In this document: positions 27,647-37,273 of the stretch, in pieces | Position numbering within the stretch: the first letter of the stretch is position 1 | Layout: each line of letters starts with the position of its first letter | From: Desulfobacterales bacterium | Lineage (GTDB): Bacteria > Desulfobacterota > Desulfobacteria > Desulfobacterales > JALSRD01 | Length of the DNA stretch: 43,948 bases | Assembly: GCA_026984935.1 (NCBI GenBank) | Contig: JALSRD010000059.1 | Location: 10,001-53,948 of the forward strand | Direction of reading: 5' to 3' | Notes under the pieces: model-generated | Seen by the model: the letters and a program-made list of their open reading frames with translations, nothing else | What the model was told of the DNA's origin: nothing | The model's database searches: none | Program-made: the position numbers and the translations under genes

Positions 27647-28456
27647 CTACTTGCGCCGGCTGGACACATACGACAGGGCTTCCTGGATGTTCAGTTCCCG
27701 CGTGCTGCCGCCGGTGCGCAAATAAAAACGCGTCGCCCGGTCCTGCTTGACGAAAACGGGCTGCTGCGCGGGTGCCACGATAATACGGCATACATCTTTG
27801 TCCTCGATGCGGTGGAAAATGAAGTCGAGATGCCGGCAGAACTCGGGCCCCAGTTTGGTGGAAACGGCAGTCATGACGGCAAGCTCGAACCCGTCGCGGC
27901 TCTTTTTTTTCAGGGTGGCAAAATCCTTCTCCAGTCCCGAAATTTCACCGCCGTCCTCAACGCCGATGAGCAGCGTCCCGCCCTGACTGTTCATGAAGCC
28001 GGCCAGCGTTTTCAGGACGGCACCCTCCAGGCTGCGGTTCACCCGGTTTTGCCGCCGATCCCAGCGGAAAGAGGACTTGAACTCCAGCCTGGGGCCCTCC
28101 CCCTGGGCGATCAAGGCCCCCAGGTTTTCCCCGAGTGCAGTACGGAGCGTCTGAATCTGGCTCTGCTTTTTCTGCCAGGCATTGAAAAACAGGCCCATCG
28201 CCAGACCCAGGGCCGCCCCCACCAGTGTGTAAAATACCGTCTTTTGCGGCGTGTTGCCCTTCAGGGAACTCACCAGCTGGCCCAAGATGAATGCCCAGAC
28301 CGTGGGCGCGTGGGGATAGTGCTCATAGTAGTAAACATACTCATTGATGGGATACAAAAGGAAAAATCCCGACACCGCGCCAATGGCTGTCGCAAGCCAT
28401 AACACCCGGTTCCAATAGCTGTGCCGTATTCTGATCGTCCCTGGTTGTTTCGTCAA
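27647..28456 (-). CDS. Membrane-anchored AlbA_2 (Schlafen-like) domain protein
   Basis: With the chosen start, 269 residues. Two or three hydrophobic helices occupy about residues 18-36, 53-67 and 72-91, followed by a short coiled linker and an AlbA_2 domain (about 119-260) with the family segments RLEFKSSF, KTLAGFMNSQGGTLLIGVED and FYLRTGGSTREL. AlbA_2 domains occur in putative nucleic-acid-binding and ATPase proteins. The frame extends to 28510, but TTG at 28456 has GGGAGG about 8 bases upstream. Membrane tethering of this domain is the notable point. Convergent with the HEAT-receiver gene. Confidence 0.75.
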   Translation of the reverse strand: MTKQPGTIRIRHSYWNRVLWLATAIGAVSGFFLLYPINEYVYYYEHYPHAPTVWAFILGQLVSSLKGNTPQKTVFYTLVGAALGLAMGLFFNAWQKKQSQIQTLRTALGENLGALIAQGEGPRLEFKSSFRWDRRQNRVNRSLEGAVLKTLAGFMNSQGGTLLIGVEDGGEISGLEKDFATLKKKSRDGFELAVMTAVSTKLGPEFCRHLDFIFHRIEDKDVCRIIVAPAQQPVFVKQDRATRFYLRTGGSTRELNIQEALSYVSSRRK

Positions 28457-28623
28457 AGTGCCCGCCTCCCGGTGGTTGCAGGATTCAATGAGGCTGTGGA
28501 GAGCCGCCAAAACACCCGCCTGAGCACACCGACGGCACCTGCCGATGCAAAACGGTGCGCACGGATGGTCCGCCTGGCCCTTTCTCTTCGGCTTCCGCGG
28601 GCTCGGGCAGCACCGGTCCCAAT

Positions 28624-29397
28624 TTACAACAGGTTTGCATTGCCGGATTCCCGTGTCAGCGTAAAGTCACAAATTAAAGGGGTGTGGTCGGACAGTTTGA
28701 TCTTTGGAATTTCGAAACCGGTGACGCGCAGTTCAGGACTGTGGAAAATGTAGTCCAGCTGCCGGTGAGGCGATCGGCTGGGATGTGAGGGTGTTCCGGC
28801 TCGGTTGGCATTTTCGAGGCCGCTGGCAGCCAGAAAGAGCTGCAGCTCGCGGTCACCCCGGAAAACATTGAAATCTCCGGCCACAATACAGGGTTTGCGC
28901 GTATGCCTGATGATGTCGTAGAGATCCTGAAGCTGGTACTGGCGGTGACGGAATTTGATCGACAGGTGGACCAGGAAAACCGACAGCGCCTCCAGTTCGA
29001 CCTCGATGACCAGACGTTTGACACCTTCGCGGAAATAATGGAATTTCTGGGTGACGACCGGCAAACGGGTCAGCACGGCGTTTCCCTGTTTGTTCAGCAG
29101 CGGAACTTTGCGCGTCACCGAGGTGGCCGCGTACTTGGACTGATAAATGTGCTGGTGCTGCAGCTCCCAGGCGATGGACTCGGCCTGGTTGTTCCTTTCG
29201 GAACGAAATGAACCACTGTCCACCTCGATCAACCCGATGATGTCCGGCCGTACCGATCTTATGAAATCCAGAATTTCTTTCAGATTAAAACCGGTTTTTT
29301 TGAAATAGCCGCTGTAGGGCACCGGAAAATGGAACTTTTTTCCGATGCCCGCGGCGTAGCGTATATTGTATAAGAGAAACCGCATGGTATCGTTCAC
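28624..29397 (-). CDS. Endonuclease/exonuclease/phosphatase-fold protein
   Basis: 257 residues of the EEP superfamily, metal-dependent phosphodiesterases. Family residues are visible: N11 (LLYNIRY), E58 in GLIEVDSG, the HLS segment, GDFN in IVAGDFNVF, and SDH in LSDHTPLI near the C-terminus. No signal peptide is seen. The start is GTG at 29397 or ATG at 29385; neither has a strong ribosome site. 74 bases after the methyltransferase gene on the same strand, possibly one operon. DNA repair, nucleic-acid or lipid-head-group substrates are all possible. Confidence 0.82.
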   Translation of the reverse strand: MNDTMRFLLYNIRYAAGIGKKFHFPVPYSGYFKKTGFNLKEILDFIRSVRPDIIGLIEVDSGSFRSERNNQAESIAWELQHQHIYQSKYAATSVTRKVPLLNKQGNAVLTRLPVVTQKFHYFREGVKRLVIEVELEALSVFLVHLSIKFRHRQYQLQDLYDIIRHTRKPCIVAGDFNVFRGDRELQLFLAASGLENANRAGTPSHPSRSPHRQLDYIFHSPELRVTGFEIPKIKLSDHTPLICDFTLTRESGNANLL

Positions 29398-29471
29398 AGC
29401 CGGGTATAACCCGTTTGACTTTGTCGGACCGTACGGATAGTTGCATTTTTCCGCCAGGCGCCGGCCGGAAG

Positions 29472-30326
29472 CTACTTTCGGCCAGCAGCGGCATCCGCAC
29501 GGCGCAAGCCGGCCGACGGCCGGACGGCGATGAACTCCAAACGCTGCATGGGCACCTTGATTTTGCCGTCGCCGTCGGGCGGATACTTTCGCAGGTAGCG
29601 CTGCGCAATCGATTCGATAAAACGGTTGCGCGACCTTTGGTCTACCCGGTGGAGATACGGCAGCCAGGTGGTCCGTATCCAGCCCTTGAAAGCTTCCCGA
29701 TCCTCGTGGGCCATCGTTCTGGGTTTCAATACCAGGCGTTGCACACTGAAACCGGCCCCTGCAAGCCAGGGCCCGTATTCCTGCGGCGCGTAGAATCCAT
29801 ACGGAAAAGTGAAATTTTTAAAATAGCCTTTCCACGGGTCTTCGCGTATGATTTCGTCCAGGATTTCAACAACCCGCTGTGCATTGCCCCGACCCCCCAT
29901 CTGTACGACCGCTCTCCCCCCCGGCTTCAACGCCCGGTATATCCCGGCCAATACCGGCCCATGCCCGAGAATCCAGTGAAGGCAGGCGTTTGAAAAAACA
30001 ATATCAAACTCTTCGCGAAAGGACAATTGCGACGCATCCATTTGTACGAAACGCAGATTCGGATATCGCCGGGCGGGGTAGCGCTGCATGGCAAGGGTGA
30101 TCATTTGGTCCGAATTGTCGATTCCCACGACCCGGCCCCCGTCGAGATGCCGGGCGATTTCAGCTGTTACCTTGCCGTCTCCGCAGCCGATATCCAGCAG
30201 TGCTTCACGGCCTTTTAAGCGCACGCCGGCGATCAGCTCCCGGGCCCACGCCTGCTGCGTCGCAGAGTGTAGGGCATAATCCCGGGCATTCCATTCAAAG
30301 GCCGCTGTGTCCGGTTTCGTGCGCAT
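29472..30326 (-). CDS. Class I SAM-dependent methyltransferase
   Basis: 284 residues. Rossmann-fold methyltransferase with the SAM-binding motif I LLDIGCGDGKV (residues 43-53), an acidic residue after the second strand in VVGIDNSDQM, and motif FSNACLHWI as in the trans-aconitate methyltransferase-like group. The last third (about 170-270) is a helical cap that probably selects the substrate, which is unknown. It sits between the MetE-like gene (70 bases upstream on the strand) and the EEP gene. Confidence 0.85.
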   Translation of the reverse strand: MRTKPDTAAFEWNARDYALHSATQQAWARELIAGVRLKGREALLDIGCGDGKVTAEIARHLDGGRVVGIDNSDQMITLAMQRYPARRYPNLRFVQMDASQLSFREEFDIVFSNACLHWILGHGPVLAGIYRALKPGGRAVVQMGGRGNAQRVVEILDEIIREDPWKGYFKNFTFPYGFYAPQEYGPWLAGAGFSVQRLVLKPRTMAHEDREAFKGWIRTTWLPYLHRVDQRSRNRFIESIAQRYLRKYPPDGDGKIKVPMQRLEFIAVRPSAGLRRADAAAGRK

Positions 30327-30396
30327 TGTGTCTCAAATGAGCGGTTCCTGAATCATTGCCTGCATCCTGCACCGACAATCTCAAAAATTTCCATGA

Positions 30397-31422
30397 TCAG
30401 CCCGGCCGATACTTTTCACGCAGCCGGGAGGCCAGCGCGGCGACGGTTGCAAAAGCACGCTCGACCGTCTTCTCCTTATCCGGATTCACCAGACAGCAGG
30501 TAGCCGGTGAAAGCATGCTGTTTTGCACCAGCTGCTCGCGGTCGACCCCCTTCGACCACAGCACTTGCCAGACGTTTTCCAGCCGTGCCGTCAGCGACGG
30601 GATGTCTTCGACGGCAAATGTTTCGAACCCGGTGGGCACGATGCCCCAGACGATGATCTTGTCCCGCTCCAGGAAGCGCCGGATCGACGGGGCGTAGGAT
30701 GCGAATATCTCGGCATTGGTGTAGACATCCAGCGAAAGGATGTCCAGGTCCAAATTCAGCAGGAAATCCCAATCCGGATTGCCGCACAGATGGATCCCGC
30801 GAGGGTGGTCGACGGCCGCGAAAAACTGGTCCAGATCGCCCTTGGCCTGGATATCGCCGTACCCGGCCATGGCCGAAAACAGAAACTGCAGCCCGGGTTC
30901 GTCCACGAACATGAATGCATTGGGATTCAGCCCCTTGAGGCGCTCCAGCTGCACGTTCAGGCGCCGGGCCATGAACTCCAGCATGAAGGGCCGCACGGTA
31001 TCATCGAAAATGATCGGCCGTTCATCCTGATCCAGGATGTTGAAACCAAAGCTGACCGGCCCTTCGAGCTGCCCGCGGATGGCGGGTCGGTTCGCCAGGT
31101 CCAGCGACAGGAAGCGGTGGTAGACGGCGGAATAGGTTCGGCTGACGTCGAAGTAGGCCGGATCGTCGAAATGCTCCAGCACCTGCTCGAATTCTTCCGT
31201 GAACTTTTCGATGGAAAACCGCAGGGTGCGCTGCCCCACGTTCAAAACGATACCCGGGAAATGTTCGGCCGCCTGGACGTACATGTCCTCATAGTAGCTG
31301 TAGTTGGGGAGTTGCGGCCAGAACGGCACATCCATCGTCAAGGCCATCTCCAGCGCACGTTCCACGTCCGTATGCGGCATGACCGCCATGGCGGTGGTCA
31401 ACAGATTCCCGGGAATTTGCAT
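30397..31422 (-). CDS. UROD/MetE-superfamily zinc methyltransferase-like protein (core-MetE type)
   Basis: 341 residues, about the size of the C-terminal half of cobalamin-independent methionine synthase. Features: FVDEPGLQF (residues 172-180, compare the DEP motif of MetE), H211 and C213 in HLCGNPDWDF, and C309-C310 in SPATCCL, which match the His-x-Cys and late Cys zinc ligands of MetE. There is no N-terminal MetE half, as in core-MetE proteins that take methyl groups from corrinoid proteins. Homocysteine or another thiol could be the acceptor. GGGGAA precedes the ATG. Alternative: a uroporphyrinogen decarboxylase-like protein without enzyme role. Confidence 0.65.
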   Translation of the reverse strand: MQIPGNLLTTAMAVMPHTDVERALEMALTMDVPFWPQLPNYSYYEDMYVQAAEHFPGIVLNVGQRTLRFSIEKFTEEFEQVLEHFDDPAYFDVSRTYSAVYHRFLSLDLANRPAIRGQLEGPVSFGFNILDQDERPIIFDDTVRPFMLEFMARRLNVQLERLKGLNPNAFMFVDEPGLQFLFSAMAGYGDIQAKGDLDQFFAAVDHPRGIHLCGNPDWDFLLNLDLDILSLDVYTNAEIFASYAPSIRRFLERDKIIVWGIVPTGFETFAVEDIPSLTARLENVWQVLWSKGVDREQLVQNSMLSPATCCLVNPDKEKTVERAFATVAALASRLREKYRPG

Positions 31423-31485
31423 GGTTTTCCCCGTGCCGCTGCAGGTTCTCGCTAAATTCGTGCGGGCACCGGCCGGCTGCCGCCT

Positions 31486-32907
31486 TCAGGGTTTTTCCGT
31501 TTTGGCGCCCGGCGCCTTTACGGCACTCGCCCACCCGCCGCCCAGGGCCTTGTAAAGTTTCACGTAGGCGTTCAGGTATTGCTGCTTGAGTTCGGAGAGC
31601 TGAAGCTCGGCGGTAAACAGGGAACGTTCCGTGTCCAGCACTTCGAGATAGCTGGAAACGCCCCGGTCGTAGCGTTTCTTGGACAGGATGTTGGCGTTCT
31701 TGGCGGCTTTGCGCTGTCGCGTCACCGCCGCCAGCTCTTCCCTGTAAGTTTGGATCTCCGCCAGGCTGTCCTCGACTTCGCCAAAGGCGTGCAGCACCGT
31801 ATTTTCGTAACGGTACAGGGCTTGGCGGGTCTTTTCTTTCTCGATTTGTACCCGCCGTATATTTTTCTTGAAATCGATGAGCGGCCCCAGCACACCGCCG
31901 GAAACCGACCAGATGCCGCCGTCCGAGGTCACCGACGACACCTCGCTGCTGGCCACGCCCAGCAGGGCGGTCAGCGAAAAGGACGGAAAACGCAGGGCCT
32001 CGGCCACGCCCACCGCTTCGGTTTGGGCTTTTAATAGATACATGGCCCGGGCGATATCGGGCCGGCGGGTCAGGATGTTCGACGGCAGGTCCAGTGGAAT
32101 GTCCGGCGGAAGCTGGGCGTCCAAGCCGTAATCCGTTTCAATGCCGTGCGGCAGCTCTCCCAGCAGGATGCGCAGGGCGTTTTCGCTCTTGGCAATCTGG
32201 CGCGCGTACAGCGGAATGGATGCCGCGGCGAGCTCTTTCTGAATTTGGGCCTGGTTGACGTCCAGCTCGGGCACGATGCCGTGCTTGAAGCGTTTTTGGA
32301 TAATCTGCAGGTATTCTTCCCGCGATTTCAGGGTTTCGCGGGAAACGGCCAGGCGCTTGTGAAAATCCAGCAGGCGGTAATAGGTGCTGACCACCTCTGC
32401 AATCAGGCTCAGCTGGACCGTTCTGTAGGCATACTCAGATGCCAGCAATTCCGCCCGGGCGGCCTCGGTAGCGCGCCGGAATTTGCCCCAGAAGTCGATT
32501 TCCCAGCTGAGCACCGGTGCAATGAAGTAATTGCCGTTAGTCGTCGACGACCGCGTGCCGACGAAATTTCCCCGGCCGGCGCCGCCTTCGAGGTCGACGC
32601 GCGGATACTGATCGGCCCTGTTAAACCCTACGAAGGCGCGCGCCTCTTCGATGCGGCTGGCGGCAATCAGGATGTCGCGGTTGTGGTTCAGGGCGGTCGC
32701 CACGAGTTCGTAGAGCACGGGATCGTTGAACAATTCCCACCATTTCAGGTTCTGCGTGCTTTCGGCGGTCACTTTCCCGAAACGGTAGTTTCCCGGCGTT
32801 TGGACTTCGGGCGGCGTAAAATCCGGCCCCACCTTGGCACAGCCCGCCAATAAAAAGGCCGCCAGCACGGCGATTGCCGTCGTGCGCCTAACTGGGCTTA
32901 GAAGCAT
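31486..32907 (-). CDS. RND efflux outer-membrane channel lipoprotein (OprM/NodT family)
   Basis: TolC-like exit duct of the tripartite pump. 473 residues with a lipoprotein signal (lipobox LLAGC, C23), then two homologous outer-membrane efflux halves with long helices and beta segments (PVLSWEIDFWGKFRRATEAAR, RRPDIARAMYLLKAQ, YDRGVSSYLEVLDTERSLF). The frame extends to 32982 and would overlap acrB; ATG at 32907 has GAGG 8 bases upstream and gives the signal peptide. 10 bases after the pump gene. Confidence 0.95.
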   Translation of the reverse strand: MLLSPVRRTTAIAVLAAFLLAGCAKVGPDFTPPEVQTPGNYRFGKVTAESTQNLKWWELFNDPVLYELVATALNHNRDILIAASRIEEARAFVGFNRADQYPRVDLEGGAGRGNFVGTRSSTTNGNYFIAPVLSWEIDFWGKFRRATEAARAELLASEYAYRTVQLSLIAEVVSTYYRLLDFHKRLAVSRETLKSREEYLQIIQKRFKHGIVPELDVNQAQIQKELAAASIPLYARQIAKSENALRILLGELPHGIETDYGLDAQLPPDIPLDLPSNILTRRPDIARAMYLLKAQTEAVGVAEALRFPSFSLTALLGVASSEVSSVTSDGGIWSVSGGVLGPLIDFKKNIRRVQIEKEKTRQALYRYENTVLHAFGEVEDSLAEIQTYREELAAVTRQRKAAKNANILSKKRYDRGVSSYLEVLDTERSLFTAELQLSELKQQYLNAYVKLYKALGGGWASAVKAPGAKTEKP

Positions 32908-32917
32908 GTCCAACTCC

Positions 32918-35900
32918 TCACTCGTGCACCTCCGCGGAAGCCCGCTTCTTCTCATAACGCGCCAGCTTGCCGATAAAGACAAACAGCATGGGGTAGAAAA
33001 AAACCCCCAGCAGGGTGGCCAGGGTCATGCCGCCCAAAAGCGCCATGCCCATGACCACGCGCGCCTCGGCGCCGGCGCCGGTGGCGACAACCAGCGGCAG
33101 CACCCCCAGAATAAAGGAAAAGGCCGTCATCAGAATGGGTCGAAAGCGCAGCTTGGCGGCTTTGACGGCCGCATCGAAGAGCGACAGGCCCTTATCGAAT
33201 TCGAGCTTGGCGAACTCGACGATGAGAATCGCATTTTTGGCGGCCATGGCGATCAGCATGACCAGCGCGATCTGGGCAAAAACATTGAGCTCATAGCTCT
33301 GGCTGTATATGCGACCCAGAAACAGCGCCAACAGGGCGCCCAGGATGGCAAAGGGCGTTCCCAACAGGATACTGAAAGGCAGCGACCAACTCTCATACTG
33401 CGCCGCCAGAATCAGGAAGACGAACACCAGTGAAAAAACCAGTACCACCATGCCGGTACCACCGGCTTTTTTCTCCTGAAAGGACATGTTGCTCCAGGCG
33501 TATCCCATGTCGGCCGGCAGCGAAGTCTTGGCCACCTCCTCCAGGGCATCCAACGCCTGGGCCGAAGTATAGCCGGGCGCCGGCCCGCCGGTCAGTTCGA
33601 TGGCGCGGTACAGGTTGAAGCGATTGGTAAAATCGGGGCCGGCAATTTCCTTGATAGTCACAAAGGCGGATAGGGGCACGCTCTGGCCGGCGCGGTTTTT
33701 GATATAAAACAGGTTGATCTGGTCGGCATTCAGGCGGTACCGGGGTTCCGCCTGGATATAAGCCTTGTAGAGCCTGCCGAAACGGTTGAAATCGTTCACG
33801 TAGGAGCCGCCCAGGAAGGCGCCTACGGTGGTGTAGAGGTCGTTTAGGGCGATACCGGCTTTGAGCACCTTATCCCTGTTGATCTGCATGTACTTCTGCG
33901 GGACGCTGGCGCGGAAGGTGGTGAATACGGAGCCGATTTCGGGCCGCTTCAGGGCCGCCTGGATGAAACGTCCGGCGTTCTCTGCCAAGTAGGCGGGCGG
34001 GTTGCCGCCCTTGTCCTGGATCATCATGGTAAATCCCGAACCGTTTCCCAGACCGGGAATGGCCGGCGGCCCGAAGGCAAACACCTGGGCCTCGTCAACG
34101 GCCGTGCGGAAATCAGCATTCAGACGGGCCACGATCTGGCGGGCGGTTGCTTGGCGCTCTTTCCAGTCCTTGAGGGATACGAAGATAAAGCCCGCATTGG
34201 TGGACATGCTGCCCGAAATCATACTGAAACCCGCCGCCGCCGTGACGTGTTGCACTTGCGGGTACTTTGCGACAATCGCCTCGACCCTTTTCGTCACGGC
34301 ATCGGTACGCTGCAGCGAGGCGGCGTCGGGCAGCTGGATATTGACCATCAGGTAACCCATATCCTCTTCGGGCATGAAGCCGCCGGGCACCATTTTGCCG
34401 AGAAAACCCATGGCCACGCACACAATGGCGATGAACACCAGGCCGATGGTGATCTTGCGCGTCACGATGCGCGTAAACCCCATGTAGACATCAGTGGATT
34501 TATCAAAAACGCGGTTAAAGGCCTTGAAGAACAGGCCCAGCGGCCCGCGGTAGGGTTTGCGTTTGCGCAAAAGCAGCGAACACAGCGCCGGGCTCAAGCT
34601 CAGGGCGTTGATGGAGGAAAACACCACCGAAACCGCCACGGTAATGGCAAACTGTTGGTAGAGCCGCCCCGTGATACCGCCCATGACCGCCACCGGGACG
34701 AATACCGCCACCATCACCAGGGTGGTGGCGATCACCGGCGCCGTCACTTCGTTCATGGCCGCTACGGTGGCTTCTTTGGGCACCATGCCCTTTTCGATGT
34801 TGACCTGCACGGCCTCCACCACCACGATGGCGTCGTCCACCACGATGCCGATGGCCAGCACCAGGCCCAGCAGCGACAGCACGTTGATGGAAAAGCCGAT
34901 CAGCGGAAAGACGATAAAGGCGCCGATCAGCGATACCGGGATGGCAATGGTGGGAATCAGGGCGGCACGCCAGTCCTGGATGAAGATGAACACCACCAAA
35001 ACCACCAGTGCCAGGGCAATGTACAGGGTCGTAATAATTTCATCGATGCCCGCGGTGATGGCCTGGGTTGTGTCCAGCGATACATCGTAGCGGATACCCT
35101 TTGGAAAAGAGGTGGACAGCTGCGCCATGGTCTTGCGGACTGTTGCGGCCAGATTAACGGCATTGGAACCCGGCGCCTGGTAGACAGCGATCATGGCGCA
35201 TTGTTTGCCGTTTAGGCGTGTACGGGCGTTGTAGGTTTCCACACCCAGCTCCACGCGCGCAATATCCCGGATCCTGACCTGGGAACCGTCGGGCTGGGTC
35301 CGGACCACGACGTTGCCGAACTCTTTGACGGACTGCAGCCGCTCGGGCAGCCGCACCGTGTAGGTGAATTCGGTCCCCGGCGGGGCCGGTTCGGCACCGA
35401 ACTTGCCCCCCGGCACGATGACGCTCTGGGCGCGGATGGCATCCACGATCTCCGGCACCGTGATGCCCAGATGCGCCAGACGATCGGGCTTGATCCAGAT
35501 GCGCATGGAGTAGTCACTGGCACCGATGACATTGACCCGGCCGATACCCTTTATGCGCGCCAGAATGTCCTTGATGTTGATCAGCGCGTAATTGCCCAGG
35601 AAATTCTGACCGTAGCGGCCGCCTTCAGACGTCAGGGCAATCAGCATCAGGATGTTGGGCAGCGATTTCTCGGTGGTCACCCCGAAGCGCTTGACTTCTT
35701 CCGGCAGCTTGGCCGTGGCCGCGGCCACGCGGTTCTGGGTAAAGACGGTGTTCATGTCCGGATCGGTGCCGACCTCGAAAGACACCTGCAGGTTCATGGT
35801 GCCGTCGTTGGCATTGGTGGATTTCATGTAGATCATGTTGTCCACGCCGTTGATCTGCTGCTCCAGCGGCGTGGCCACCGACTGCTCCACGCTGACGGCA

Positions 35901-36058
35901 TTGGCTCCGGTGTAAGTGGCGCGCACTTCGACGATGGGCGGCGTGATGTCGGGGTACTGCTCGGTGGGCAGACCGCCGAGAAAGACAACCCCCACAATCA
36001 CGGTGACAATGGCGATGACCATGGCCACGATGGGCCGTCTGACAAAGAAGTTACCCAT
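32918..36058 (-). CDS. acrB: RND multidrug efflux pump, AcrB/MexB (HAE1) family
   Basis: Proton-driven drug exporter of the inner membrane. 1046 residues, twelve membrane helices and two large periplasmic loops. Proton-relay residues are present: adjacent Asp pair in GIVVDDAIVVVEAV (about residue 405) and Lys in AAKNAILIVEFA (about 940). The N-terminus FFVRRPIVAMVIAIV is typical. It starts 6 bases after the fusion-protein gene. The name denotes family; substrates are unknown. Confidence 0.96.
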   Translation of the reverse strand: MGNFFVRRPIVAMVIAIVTVIVGVVFLGGLPTEQYPDITPPIVEVRATYTGANAVSVEQSVATPLEQQINGVDNMIYMKSTNANDGTMNLQVSFEVGTDPDMNTVFTQNRVAAATAKLPEEVKRFGVTTEKSLPNILMLIALTSEGGRYGQNFLGNYALINIKDILARIKGIGRVNVIGASDYSMRIWIKPDRLAHLGITVPEIVDAIRAQSVIVPGGKFGAEPAPPGTEFTYTVRLPERLQSVKEFGNVVVRTQPDGSQVRIRDIARVELGVETYNARTRLNGKQCAMIAVYQAPGSNAVNLAATVRKTMAQLSTSFPKGIRYDVSLDTTQAITAGIDEIITTLYIALALVVLVVFIFIQDWRAALIPTIAIPVSLIGAFIVFPLIGFSINVLSLLGLVLAIGIVVDDAIVVVEAVQVNIEKGMVPKEATVAAMNEVTAPVIATTLVMVAVFVPVAVMGGITGRLYQQFAITVAVSVVFSSINALSLSPALCSLLLRKRKPYRGPLGLFFKAFNRVFDKSTDVYMGFTRIVTRKITIGLVFIAIVCVAMGFLGKMVPGGFMPEEDMGYLMVNIQLPDAASLQRTDAVTKRVEAIVAKYPQVQHVTAAAGFSMISGSMSTNAGFIFVSLKDWKERQATARQIVARLNADFRTAVDEAQVFAFGPPAIPGLGNGSGFTMMIQDKGGNPPAYLAENAGRFIQAALKRPEIGSVFTTFRASVPQKYMQINRDKVLKAGIALNDLYTTVGAFLGGSYVNDFNRFGRLYKAYIQAEPRYRLNADQINLFYIKNRAGQSVPLSAFVTIKEIAGPDFTNRFNLYRAIELTGGPAPGYTSAQALDALEEVAKTSLPADMGYAWSNMSFQEKKAGGTGMVVLVFSLVFVFLILAAQYESWSLPFSILLGTPFAILGALLALFLGRIYSQSYELNVFAQIALVMLIAMAAKNAILIVEFAKLEFDKGLSLFDAAVKAAKLRFRPILMTAFSFILGVLPLVVATGAGAEARVVMGMALLGGMTLATLLGVFFYPMLFVFIGKLARYEKKRASAEVHE

Positions 36059-36064
36059 GTCCGA

Positions 36065-37228
36065 TCACTTGCTCTCCGGGTCTGCCGATTTGACTTCCTT
36101 AACCTCTTGGACGATCGGATTGACCAGCATGCCGTTCTTGACTTGCTGCAGCCCCTCATAGATGACTTTTTCTCCCAGCTTCAAACCCTTGCTGATCAGC
36201 CAGAAGCTCCCCACTTTGGGTCCCGCTTGGATTTCCCGGCTCTGGGCCTTGTTGTCTTTATCCACGACATAGACGCTGTAACGCCCCTGCAGCTCGGTGA
36301 CACATCGCTGGGGGACCAGAATGCCGTTTTTGACAATTCTCACCAGGGCCTTCACCTTGGCAAACTGCCCGGGCCGCAGGATTTCATCCGGATTGGGGAA
36401 GGAGGCCTGCACCAGCATGGCACCGGTGGTGGGATCCACTTCACGGTTTACAAAGTCGATTTTGCCCTTATGCTCGTACACCGAACCGTCCGCCAGAATA
36501 AGATCCAGCGGGGGCTCTGCGTCGTTCGGGTGGTCGGACGGATTTGCAGCGTTGTACCGACGCGCAATATGAAGATACTGCCGCTCCGTAATGAAAAACT
36601 GCACGAGAATGGTGTCGATGCGCGAGACAGTGTTCAAAATCACCGGGTTGGGGCTGCGCCCCACGAAGTCACCGACCTTGGCCTGGGTTTTGCCGATAAT
36701 GCCGCTGATGGGAGCATAAATCTTGGTGTAGCCCAGCTGGATTTTGGCGGCTCTGAGATTGGCCCGGGCTGCTTCCACCGAGGCGATGGCGGCCTCATAC
36801 TGCGCCACGGCGCCGTCCAGGTCGCTCTGGCTGACCGCCTTTTCAGCCGCCAGTGGCCGGATGCGGCCGAGGTCGCTTTTCGCTTTGGCCAGCATGGTCT
36901 TGGCTTCGGCCACCCGGCTCATCTTGGCGGCCACATCGGCTTCGAAAGGCTGGCTTTCCAGAACGTACAGCAGGGCGCCCTTTTTGACATGCGAGCCCTC
37001 CTTGAAATGGATGCTCTCCAGAAAGCCTTCCACCCGCGCGCGGATGGCAATATCTTTCATTCCGTAAACCTGCCCCACAAATTCCTGGTAGAGCGGAACG
37101 TCCTGGCTTTTTGTGACCACCACCTGAACTTTGGGCGGAGGCGGCGCTTTGGCGGCTTGCTTCTCCTTCTGGCAGGCCGCCGGCACCAGCAGTAACCCCA
37201 GCAGCAAACACAGCGTTTTTTTTCTCAT
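36065..37228 (-). CDS. acrA: RND efflux membrane fusion protein (AcrA/MexA family), lipoprotein
   Basis: Periplasmic adaptor between pump and outer-membrane channel. 387 residues: lipoprotein signal with lipobox PAAC (C19), lipoyl-like halves and a helical hairpin (about residues 95-170, AVAQYEAAIASVEAARANLRAAKIQL), beta-barrel and membrane-proximal domains. An upstream extension to 37321 would read through the promoter; ATG at 37228 gives a normal signal, with a weak GAAAAG ribosome site. First gene of the pump operon. Confidence 0.95.
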   Translation of the reverse strand: MRKKTLCLLLGLLLVPAACQKEKQAAKAPPPPKVQVVVTKSQDVPLYQEFVGQVYGMKDIAIRARVEGFLESIHFKEGSHVKKGALLYVLESQPFEADVAAKMSRVAEAKTMLAKAKSDLGRIRPLAAEKAVSQSDLDGAVAQYEAAIASVEAARANLRAAKIQLGYTKIYAPISGIIGKTQAKVGDFVGRSPNPVILNTVSRIDTILVQFFITERQYLHIARRYNAANPSDHPNDAEPPLDLILADGSVYEHKGKIDFVNREVDPTTGAMLVQASFPNPDEILRPGQFAKVKALVRIVKNGILVPQRCVTELQGRYSVYVVDKDNKAQSREIQAGPKVGSFWLISKGLKLGEKVIYEGLQQVKNGMLVNPIVQEVKEVKSADPESK

Positions 37229-37273
37229 GGGTCTTTTCTTTGCGACGTTGTTGGCAGAGCACGGCAGCTGTTT

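Noticed and set aside
35471-37195. 574-residue plus-strand open frame
   Set aside because: Antisense across acrB and acrA, His-rich shadow frame.
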